This document shows positions 1-5,073 of a stretch of DNA of 5,479 nucleotides, in pieces. A program made the translations under genes and the position numbers. The DNA comes from Deltaproteobacteria bacterium. Lineage in GTDB: Bacteria; Desulfobacterota; JADFXK01. How positions within the stretch are numbered: position 1 is the stretch's first letter; each line of letters opens with the position of its first letter. A model generated the notes under the pieces. The model was not told where the DNA came from. It saw nothing but the letters and a program-made list of their open reading frames with translations, and made no database searches. The stretch covers positions 1 through 5,479 of the forward strand of contig JADFYC010000264.1 in the NCBI GenBank assembly GCA_015233295.1. The letters run 5' to 3'.

Positions 1-58
1 TGATCGATCTGGCGACCAGAGCCGCGGCCATGTCCTGGCCGGGGACTGTTCGGCAGGT

Positions 59-682
59 TTAAACGCCTGGGCCGGGAGCGTCATGGTCCCGAAACCAGTT
101 CTTTTTCTTCTTGTCGGTCAAATCACCCATAGGTCCGGGATAAATCCGGCGGTCTTCCACGGCGGTCGGTGTAGTCACGGGCGGCCATTTTTCCGGTTGT
201 GGGTCAGGCCCTTCTTGGGTCACCGGCGAGGGAGCCCGGTCAATCATGACCGGATGGTGGTGAAAATCGGAACCCGGCGCCGGAGTGGTGAATTCCAACG
301 GAATCCCATTTGGGTCAAAAGAATAGAGGGAATGGATGAAGCCATGATCGACCACTTCCGAAACCCAGAACCCTGCCGTTTCCAACTGGTCTTTGAGCTC
401 CCATAGATCGTCATCTTGGGCCACTTCCAGGGCTAGGTGATCAAAGATGAAAGGCCCGGCCACGGGGTAGCCATGGTCTTTTTCCGGGACAGCCTCGACT
501 TTCGGCCATTCAAAGAAGACAACCATAGAGTTATCTGATATTTCAAAAAGATATTGCCGGTATCCCGGCTTGCCCCATCCGGCCACCAACCGCATTCCCA
601 ACAGGTCTCTCCAGAACCTAATAGTTCGATCCATATCTCCCGTGGCCAGAGCCAGATGATTAACTCCGACAAATTTTGCCAT
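59..682 (-). CDS. VOC-family (glyoxalase/bleomycin-resistance fold) metalloenzyme with long C-terminal tail
   Basis: The 207-residue protein has one VOC module made of two beta-alpha-beta-beta-beta halves. The first starts at residues 4-12 (VGVNHLALA) and the second at about 79-86 (FDHLALEV). The four canonical metal-ligand positions appear filled: H9, E58 (in VVFFEWP), H82 and E130 (in GIPLEF). That favours a real divalent-metal enzyme such as a lyase, isomerase or dioxygenase over an antibiotic-binding relative. The substrate cannot be told from sequence, and the protein is presumably cytoplasmic, since no signal peptide is seen. Residues from about 135 to 207 form a Pro/His/Lys-rich tail (DFHHHP, KKKK) beyond the usual length of about 130 aa. 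I chose the ATG at 680-682 because AGGA (minus strand, 689-692) lies 6 nt upstream and VOC homology begins at once. A longer in-frame extension to 805 adds no family sequence and runs through a repeat-like segment. The gene is divergent from tatA. The fold is secure; the function is unknown. Confidence 0.85.
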   Translation of the reverse strand: MAKFVGVNHLALATGDMDRTIRFWRDLLGMRLVAGWGKPGYRQYLFEISDNSMVVFFEWPKVEAVPEKDHGYPVAGPFIFDHLALEVAQDDDLWELKDQLETAGFWVSEVVDHGFIHSLYSFDPNGIPLEFTTPAPGSDFHHHPVMIDRAPSPVTQEGPDPQPEKWPPVTTPTAVEDRRIYPGPMGDLTDKKKKNWFRDHDAPGPGV

Positions 683-688
683 CAAACA

Positions 689-693
689 TCCTT
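689..693 (-). promoter_or_regulatory. Ribosome binding site deciding the VOC gene start
   Basis: On the minus strand AAGGA lies just upstream of the ATG at 682, with 6 nt between AGGA and the start. No comparable site supports the longer in-frame extension. This site is the main reason for calling the 207-residue protein. Confidence 0.6.
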
Positions 694-740
694 TTCCAAT
701 AGTTAATGATAGTTGTCTAATTATGGTGTTTTTTTGAAGA

Positions 741-800
741 GGTTGACTGCAGAGGACGCTCAGATGGAAATGTATCCGTAGATTTCGCAGATGGAAAAGA
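741..800. repeat. Degenerate copy or fragment of an intergenic 'GCAGAGGACGC' repeat
   Basis: The 11-mer GCAGAGGACGC at 750-760 recurs exactly at 3065-3075, inside the long inverted repeat downstream of tatC. A related GAGGACGCTGAGA stretch occurs near 3087-3099. On the minus strand the block reads as alternating CATCTGCGAAATCTACGG-like and CGTCCTCTGC-like words. From memory, words of this kind are common in dispersed intergenic repeats of deltaproteobacterial genomes. No transposase or clear terminal inverted repeat accompanies it. It lies in the leader of the VOC gene and could be transcribed with it. Boundaries are approximate. Confidence 0.45.
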
Positions 801-1323
801 CCCACAAACCTATTCCGGCCCTAATCTACGCAAAACGGTGCAATCTACCGGATTGAATCATGGCCATTGATGATAATCGTTCAGCATACTCGTCGAACTC
901 AAGTTAATCTACTATCAAACCTGGGCGGAGTCAATTGATATCGAAATATGCCGGATGCGAACCGGATTAACTGAGGTAGGAAATAAATTGGTCGGATAAG
1001 GGTAACAACTTATTGTTATCGTATGTTTTTTTAGATTAAAAAGGCTAACATGACAGGTCGCTTTGAAATGGGTTCATTTTTCTTGACCCCTAGCCCATTA
1101 TTTGGTAACTTCTAACGTTTAAATCATATTAATCATTGCTGCGGTAAAGACCACGCCTGACACCTTTGACTTTTATGCTTTTTTATTGGTTTCGGCCGGC
1201 GAGGCGTTCCGGGACACCGCCCCGGATATTTTAGGTATTCCAGTCCATCCCGTTTCCGGTCAGGTGCCCAAGGCAGTCCGGAAGCGGTCGAACCACAAGT
1301 TTTTTATGGGTATCAACATCGTT

Positions 1324-1329
1324 AGGAGG
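1324..1329 (+). promoter_or_regulatory. Strong Shine-Dalgarno site of tatA
   Basis: AGGAGG lies 5 nt before the tatA ATG at 1335. It is the best ribosome binding site in the window and contrasts with the weak sites before tatB and tatC. This fits the usual need for much more TatA than TatB or TatC. Confidence 0.8.
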
Positions 1330-1334
1330 AAAAA

Positions 1335-1541
1335 ATGCTTATTCCAAATGGAGAGCAGTTGCTGGTCATCCTGGTCATCGTCCTGATCGTTTTCGGGGGG
1401 AAGAAGATTCCTGAATTGATGGGCGGCTTGGGAAAAGGAATCAAAAGTTTTAAGAAGGGGTTGAACGCGACGGATGACGAGTTGGAGCCGAAGCCGGAGC
1501 ACCCGGAAAAGCTGGAGCAAAAGCAGGATAAGCCGCAATAA
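1335..1541 (+). CDS. tatA: Sec-independent protein translocase subunit TatA
   Basis: TatA is the pore-forming or membrane-weakening subunit of the twin-arginine translocase. It oligomerises at substrate-loaded TatBC to pass folded proteins across the inner membrane. The 68-residue protein has the full architecture: a short N-terminus, one transmembrane helix at about residues 6-20, a hinge at F20-G21-G22, an amphipathic helix at about 23-42 (KKIPEL...GKGIKSFKK), and a charged, Pro/Glu/Lys-rich tail. Against E. coli TatA recalled from memory, it aligns without gaps over the first 41 residues, matching Q8, F20-G21 and F39. It is called TatA, not TatB, because it comes first in the operon, is short, has the SFKKG segment and carries a strong ribosome binding site. 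A gap of 139 nt separates it from tatB, longer than is usual in a tight tat operon. Confidence 0.93.
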   Translation: MLIPNGEQLLVILVIVLIVFGGKKIPELMGGLGKGIKSFKKGLNATDDELEPKPEHPEKLEQKQDKPQ

Positions 1542-1680
1542 AGGATTATTCCTCCTTGTTTTAAGGATGTCCAGGCCAAATCCAATTGACCTGCTGATGA
1601 ACTAGAACATTGTCCGCCTGACTTGACCAGTCGGAAACGCCCACCAGCGACTTCAGCCTTTTGGCGGGGGGTAAACAGCA

Positions 1681-2259
1681 ATGTTAGGTATCACTGAATT
1701 AATTCTCATTTTCATCGTGGCGCTCATCTTTCTCGGTCCGGATAAACTTCCGGAACTGGCTAAGACTTTGGCTAAAGGGATCCTGGAATTTAAGAAGACC
1801 GTGAATAATTTTAAGGACAATCTGGATATTGATGAAGATCTCAAGAACGATATCAAAGAAGTGAAGCAAGCCCTTACACAACCTATGGCGACCATTGGGG
1901 CCGGATTGGCCGGCGCTGCCAGCCTGGATGCGATGAATAAAACATATGGGTTGACGCCAGCGGTGCCTCTATCCACCGAGAATCAAGAGGGGCGGGGCAA
2001 CTCTGAACTTCCGCCGGTTAATTGGGACAGGGTGGATCAGGCGTATCCGGTGACTGACTCGGCCTGGCCGGGCATCGACCAATTGTCACCATCCCTCTCG
2101 CCGGAAGAGTTAAGTTATGCGACCTTGAAAGGGGAGAATGCGGCCGGAAGCCAGACGCAGACACTTTCGCCGAGGTTTTACAGACGTCCCAAATCGGCCC
2201 GGGGGTTAGTCGGTCTGCAGGGATTAAAGATAGGAAAAGTACATGGCCGAAGAAGGTAA
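1681..2259 (+). CDS. tatB: Sec-independent protein translocase subunit TatB
   Basis: TatB forms the substrate receptor complex with TatC at the inner membrane. The 192-residue protein starts with a transmembrane helix (about residues 5-18) bearing E6, then the LGP hinge (18-20) and DKLPELAKTLAKG. A long charged amphipathic/coiled-coil-like helix follows to about residue 65 (EFKKTVNNFKDNL, DLKNDIKEVKQ). Residues from about 69 to the end are low-complexity Gly/Ala/Pro/Ser-rich and end in a very basic stretch (RRPKSAR, GRRR). I do not recognise this tail in the family; variable tails are common in TatB. The length and second operon position favour TatB over a second TatA. The ribosome binding site is poor: only a G-run (about 1665-1670) about 10 nt before the ATG. 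The last 17 nt overlap the start of tatC, so the two are probably translationally coupled. Confidence 0.88.
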   Translation: MLGITELILIFIVALIFLGPDKLPELAKTLAKGILEFKKTVNNFKDNLDIDEDLKNDIKEVKQALTQPMATIGAGLAGAASLDAMNKTYGLTPAVPLSTENQEGRGNSELPPVNWDRVDQAYPVTDSAWPGIDQLSPSLSPEELSYATLKGENAAGSQTQTLSPRFYRRPKSARGLVGLQGLKIGKVHGRRR

Positions 2260-3031
2260 GATGCCCTTTACCAGTCACCTGGAGGAACTCCGGAGCCGTC
2301 TGATAAAATGTTTTCTGGCCATTGGTGTAGGATTTTTTGGTTCCTACCATTTCCACGAAAAGATTTTTAACATTTTGATGATGCCGCTGCTCATTTCTAT
2401 GCCGAAGGGACAAGACAAGCTGATCTTTACCGGGTTGGCAGAGGCTTTCATCACCTATCTCAAGGTTTCGTTCATCGCCGGTCTGTTTTTGGCCTCCCCG
2501 GTGATTTTTTACCAATTCTGGAAATTCGTCACCCCAGGGTTATATAAAAACGAAAAAAAATACATCGTCGGCTTTGTCATCTTTTCCTCTATTTTCTTTG
2601 TCGGCGGCGCCTCGTTCGGGTACTTCATCGTCTTTCCTTATGCCTTCAAGTACCTGATGAGCTTTGCCAACCAGAATATCCAGGCCTTGCCCTCGATCAA
2701 GGAATACCTGTCCTTCTCCATGAAACTGCTGGTCTCCTTCGGTGCTGTGTTTGAACTCCCTCTGGTGGCTTTTTTCCTGGCTAAAGTGGGCCTCCTAACG
2801 GATCAATTTCTCCGGGATAAACGGAAGTACGCCATTGTCATCGCCTTTATCATCGCGGCTATCCTGACCCCACCCGACGTCGTCTCACAGTGCATGATGG
2901 CCGTTCCCATCCTGATTCTTTATGAGATTAGTGTCATTGTGGTAAAGGTAGTCTGCCGGAACAAAAAACGTCAAGCAGATTCCGATCTGGCGGCGGCAGA
3001 CGAGGAAGAAAAAGTGGTTGAGGTACCGTGA
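2243..3031 (+). CDS. tatC: Sec-independent protein translocase subunit TatC
   Basis: TatC is the six-helix core of the translocase and binds the twin-arginine signal peptide on its cytoplasmic face. The 262-residue protein has the family signatures in order: SHLEELRSRL (11-20) before TM1, P48 in the first periplasmic loop, QFWKFVTPGLYKNEKKY (91-107) in the first cytoplasmic loop, FPYAF (131-135), FELP (170-173), and LTPPDV (208-213) before TM6. Aligned with E. coli TatC from memory, F95 and E104 match the signal-peptide-binding F94 and E103; E171 matches E170 and D212 matches D211, so the key residues are intact. The C-terminus is charged and cytoplasmic. The ATG at 2243 has AGGA at 2232-2235, 7 nt upstream. 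An alternative ATG at 2261 starts 1 nt after the tatB stop and would remove only six residues. The gene converges on moaE, with the inverted repeat starting 21 nt after its stop. Confidence 0.97.
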   Translation: MAEEGKMPFTSHLEELRSRLIKCFLAIGVGFFGSYHFHEKIFNILMMPLLISMPKGQDKLIFTGLAEAFITYLKVSFIAGLFLASPVIFYQFWKFVTPGLYKNEKKYIVGFVIFSSIFFVGGASFGYFIVFPYAFKYLMSFANQNIQALPSIKEYLSFSMKLLVSFGAVFELPLVAFFLAKVGLLTDQFLRDKRKYAIVIAFIIAAILTPPDVVSQCMMAVPILILYEISVIVVKVVCRNKKRQADSDLAAADEEEKVVEVP

Positions 3032-3052
3032 GAGTTACCCGTTAACTCTGAA

Positions 3053-3217
3053 AAAAAGCAAACCGCAGAGGACGCGAAGCAAAAGAGAGGACGCTGAGAC
3101 TTTAGGATTCAGGTTGCGTAGTTCTGTCCGGTAGATGACATACGACGCATAACCTGAGACCCTAAAGAAACCCCTGCGTTCTTTCCTTTCCTTCGCGTCC
3201 TCTGCGGTTTGCTTTTT
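3053..3217. repeat. Long inverted repeat (hairpin) between convergent tatC and moaE; probable bidirectional terminator or mobile intergenic repeat
   Basis: The outer arms 3053-3079 and 3191-3217 are perfect 27-bp inverted repeats, with AAAAAGCAAACCGCAGAGG as the outer part of the left arm. Complementarity continues imperfectly inward: CTTTAGG (3100-3106) pairs with the CCTAAAG ending at 3167, and CAGGTT near 3110-3115 pairs with AACCTG at 3151-3156. This leaves an apical loop of only about 30 nt. The left side is preceded by a run of A and the right side ends in a run of T, so RNA from either strand would form a long hairpin followed by U. It sits 21 nt after the tatC stop and 10 nt from the moaE stop, as expected for a two-way terminator. 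Its length and its kinship with the block at 741-800 suggest a dispersed repeat reused as a terminator. No transposase is present. Confidence 0.85.
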
Positions 3218-3227
3218 GAATAATGGG

Positions 3228-3585
3228 TTAAGCGATCTCTTTTTTGGTGACCGCCTCTTTCTTGATCCGGTTGACGGTATCAACCAGGGCTGGAAAGACG
3301 TTGTCCCGGAGGTCGCCGGCTACCACAACCATCAGGATGTCGTCACCTACCTTCAACTTCCCATGAGCCATATCCACCAATACAGCTTCGATCCCGGGCC
3401 GGCCTTCTATATCTTCAATGATGGCATCTTTAATCTTTCTGATCCACGCTAATGATTTCCAGCCCCGTCACTTTGCTGCCATCGCGGGAAGTTCCCCGGA
3501 CCACGCCGTTGTGGGTCACGATCATGCCGACCCAATCAAAATCAATCTGGCTCTTCACCTGGTTTATCATTTGGTTCAAATCCAT
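3228..3585 (-). pseudogene. moaE: MoaE-like molybdopterin synthase catalytic subunit, interrupted by an apparent frameshift
   Basis: Two adjacent minus-strand frames together read as one short MoaE-like protein. The first frame (3585 to stop at 3430, 51 aa, starting MDLNQMINQ) holds IVTHNGVVRGTSRDG, matching the MoaE VVTFTGKVR region, then VTGLEI. The second frame (3440 to stop at 3228, 70 aa, starting RKIKDAI) holds GIEAVLVDMAHGKLKVGDDI, like MoaE HRIGELWPGDE, and ends NRIKKEAVTKKEIA. Its lysines align with E. coli MoaE K119 and K126 of the active site. MoaE, with MoaD, inserts the dithiolene sulfurs of molybdopterin. The span is 358 nt, a multiple of three plus one, consistent with a single extra base between 3430 and 3467. 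The restored protein of about 118 aa is shorter than the usual 140-150. The start has GGAG (3594-3597) 8 nt upstream. The break could be a sequencing or assembly error, a true pseudogene, or a recoding site. Confidence 0.7.
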
Positions 3586-3593
3586 TTGAGCAT

Positions 3594-3597
3594 CTCC
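3594..3597 (-). promoter_or_regulatory. Ribosome binding site of the moaE-like gene
   Basis: GGAG on the minus strand lies 8 nt before the ATG at 3585. It shows that the interrupted gene keeps a normal translation start, so any decay is recent or only apparent. Confidence 0.5.
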
Positions 3598-3683
3598 ATA
3601 TATGTATTTGGTTTGGTTGCGAGTTAATTTTTGACATTCTCAGGGATTGGCCCAAAAATCTCTGTCTCATGATTCAATATATT

Positions 3684-3711
3684 AATATAATTATAATTAA
3701 GTGTTTAACAA
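3684..3711 (-). promoter_or_regulatory. Candidate sigma-70-type promoter for the moaE-like gene
   Basis: On the minus strand TTGTTA (3706-3711) and TATATT (3684-3689) are separated by 16 nt, matching the -35 and -10 consensus at 4/6 and 5/6. A perfect TATAAT also overlaps at 3690-3695, with TTGCCT 15 nt before it. The -10 area coincides with a 12-bp palindrome, TATATTAATATA (3678-3689). Transcription would start about 90 nt before the moaE ATG. AT-rich DNA yields such matches easily, so this is a suggestion only. Confidence 0.35.
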
Positions 3712-3730
3712 GGCAAATAAAAGGGAAAAT

Positions 3731-3997
3731 CTAATCTCGGATCTTATCCCGGACTTGAAGCAAAGTCTTAGCCATGGCGCCGGCTCCTTGATTGACCGCC
3801 CGAATGATTCCATAGACGCTAACGATCGTCCTCTTTTGAACCTCCTGGACACACCTGGAGACAGGCGCGACGACACCAATCTTATTTAATATTGTAAACG
3901 GACCATTGGCAATGGAAGTATGCACTTCTTCAATAGAAGCGGTTCCCTTGTCAACCACCGTCTGAATCAACTCGACCAATCCGAGCAACTTTCTCAT
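3731..3997 (-). CDS. Small helical protein coupled to the alpha/beta hydrolase; function unknown
   Basis: This 88-residue protein has no signal peptide or transmembrane segment and appears mostly amphipathic helix: LLGLVELIQTVVDKG (4-18), SIEEVHTSIAN (21-31), PVSRCVQEVQKR (45-56) and VYGIIRAVNQG...LL (61-80). The start at ATG 3995-3997 is fixed by its ATGA overlap with the stop of the hydrolase gene upstream and by an AAGG site 7 nt before it. A longer in-frame extension to 4051 would lie inside the hydrolase gene. The EEVHTSIA...PF and VYGIIRAVNQ segments resemble, from memory, the N-terminal helical part of longer proteobacterial alpha/beta hydrolases (a VEAMHATIA-like stretch, then a VYRSVRGV-like one). 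Similar stand-alone small proteins also occur beside such hydrolases. I infer that it works with, or modulates, the adjacent hydrolase, but no biochemical role is known to me. Confidence 0.75.
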   Translation of the reverse strand: MRKLLGLVELIQTVVDKGTASIEEVHTSIANGPFTILNKIGVVAPVSRCVQEVQKRTIVSVYGIIRAVNQGAGAMAKTLLQVRDKIRD

Positions 3998-5067
3998 AAA
4001 TTTGCCTTTTGGTAATGGGATGAGCCTGAAGACGACGCCTCCTGGCACCACGACTTGATCTGTTGATAGACTCCAGGGGAACGAGTAAGTTTAAGATGCC
4101 CGACTTGGGGAAATTCCCTATGATGTCCTGGAATAAAAGGGATATCATGTCTATCCTGGCTTGATTGACCGGTCGCACTTGGTTGCCTGACCAGGCCGTC
4201 CCCAAACCATTGCGTTACCGGATGACGCGGGTCTTTGGTCAGAGTGCCGGTAATGACATAATGCGATGCCCCTGCCAACAGGGGGATAGTCTTCTTATTG
4301 TTCTTCAGAAGAGCATCGGGGTCTTGCCGGATCCAATCTTCGTCCCGCAAATAACCAAAACGCAAATCCTTAATGCCGGAACTCCTCAGATCAAGGATGT
4401 CTCCGCTCAGTTTCGTATAGGGGCGAGGCACCGCTTTTAATATCCAGGACACCACATTGACAAATTTTTCTAAAGGAGCTCCTAAATGAGGGGCACCCAG
4501 AAAAAAAACTCTCCTGACTTTGTTAACCCAGTCGGTTTGATCTTCTGTCCCGTAATCACAGGCGCTGCGGGTCACCAGACCGCCCATGCTGTGGGCAATC
4601 AGGATAATTTCTTCCAGAGGCTTAGGATAGGCCCTTAACAAATCGCTCAGCACGGTTGAAAACAATTTCCCGTTTTCAGAAACGTGCCGCCCGGTGTTGT
4701 AACGCAAGTAGAAAGGGGTATAGCCCAAATCGCGTTGCAGCAAGGAACCGTATGTTGTTTCGCCATCATCCGCATAATTCCAGATCGTTTCATCACAGGC
4801 CAGGCCATGGACCAAAATGCAAGCCTTAGAGGTAATATTCGGATGGGATATGTTCAGGCATTCCGGCGTCAAGTCCAATGGTTCGTTCTGGAAATAGAGC
4901 TGCATTGAATACGCCAGTTCATTCTGCTGATCATGCAGATAGTCACCGATTATCCCGTTCAAAATACAAACACCCGTCTTCGCGGTTCTTTTGATGGCGG
5001 TGGAGACCTGATCCAACCGACCCGGCCATGAGATATCGTTTTTTCCTGTCTCGTTTTGGACTAACAT
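3994..5067 (-). CDS. Alpha/beta-hydrolase (lipase/PGAP1-like esterase family)
   Basis: The 357-residue protein is a serine hydrolase of the lipase/PGAP1-like type. The visible order is: a helical N-terminal segment with ILNGIIGDYLHDQQNELAYSM (35-54), typical of a bacterial esterase-like subfamily; the oxyanion-hole strand CILVHGLACDETIW (83-96); DLGYTPFYLRYNTG (113-126); the nucleophile elbow AHSMGG with S160; LGAPHLGAP (190-198); the subfamily segment GIKDLRFG (231-238); the probable catalytic acid D290 in GDGLV; and H324 in GHLKL. The triad S160-D290-H324 is therefore plausible. The substrate is unknown; an ester or lipid is likely. No secretion signal is evident. The ATG at 5067 lies 6 nt after the stop of the DUF362-like gene and is preceded closely by AGGGG, which overlaps that stop. 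The 3' end overlaps the small-protein gene by ATGA. Compared with longer relatives as I recall them, the N-terminal helical region seems shortened. Confidence 0.88.
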   Translation of the reverse strand: MLVQNETGKNDISWPGRLDQVSTAIKRTAKTGVCILNGIIGDYLHDQQNELAYSMQLYFQNEPLDLTPECLNISHPNITSKACILVHGLACDETIWNYADDGETTYGSLLQRDLGYTPFYLRYNTGRHVSENGKLFSTVLSDLLRAYPKPLEEIILIAHSMGGLVTRSACDYGTEDQTDWVNKVRRVFFLGAPHLGAPLEKFVNVVSWILKAVPRPYTKLSGDILDLRSSGIKDLRFGYLRDEDWIRQDPDALLKNNKKTIPLLAGASHYVITGTLTKDPRHPVTQWFGDGLVRQPSATGQSSQDRHDIPFIPGHHREFPQVGHLKLTRSPGVYQQIKSWCQEASSSGSSHYQKANL

Positions 5068-5073
5068 TTTCCC

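Larger units (their letters stand above)
683..1334. other. Gene-free divergent intergenic region between the VOC gene and tatA
   Basis: No convincing gene is seen on either strand. The first part (about 683-1185) is AT-rich and holds the repeat fragment near 741-800. It also has an inverted repeat TAACAA-CTTA-TTGTTA at 1003-1018, followed about 7 nt later by a run of seven T. From about 1190 to 1310 the composition becomes clearly GC-richer, with a hairpin of 6 bp (TCCGGG at 1208-1213, CCCGGA at 1221-1226). An open frame crosses this part into tatA, but it lacks a good start and any recognisable family. Divergent promoters for the VOC and tat genes should lie here. I could not pick a convincing -35/-10 pair for either. 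Confidence 0.6.
3586..3730. other. AT-rich intergenic gap between the small-protein gene and moaE
   Basis: No gene is seen. The gap holds the candidate moaE promoter and the palindrome at 3678-3689. Nearer moaE, ATTTTTG and CAAAAAT form an imperfect inverted pair around 3618-3659. I see no strong GC-rich terminator for the upstream hydrolase operon, so read-through into moaE is possible. Confidence 0.5.

Noticed and set aside
1..58. Possible start of another minus-strand gene at ATG 31
   Set aside because: Only about ten codons are visible, and the AGGA is 1 nt from the ATG, too close to act as a ribosome site. It could be real, but the window gives no support.
683..805. Upstream extension of the VOC gene
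   Set aside because: The extra 41 residues show no family similarity, overlap a repeat-like block, and a good ribosome site plus immediate VOC homology support the ATG at 682.
1186..1386. Possible small gene overlapping the tatA start
   Set aside because: It starts with TTG without a ribosome site, overlaps tatA in another frame and matches no family I recognise.
1539..1575. Terminator after tatA
   Set aside because: AAGGA and TCCTCCTT can pair only weakly and are AT-rich; the following T-run is short. Not enough to call.
1322..1681. Minus-strand open frames opposite tatA and the tatA-tatB gap
   Set aside because: They are antisense to a clearly recognised gene and show composition-driven Leu/Ser-rich sequence.
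3053..3217. CRISPR or tandem-repeat array
   Set aside because: The repeats are inverted arms of one hairpin, not regularly spaced direct repeats.
3035..3283. Minus-strand open frame through the hairpin repeat
   Set aside because: Its translation (for example TAEDAKERKERRG) is what the inverted repeat yields by chance. It has no independent start or family and overlaps the real moaE 3' end in another frame.
3430..3447. Programmed frameshift in moaE
   Set aside because: The shift needed is +1 and no prfB-like or other known slippery context is apparent, so an indel or sequence error is more likely than recoding.
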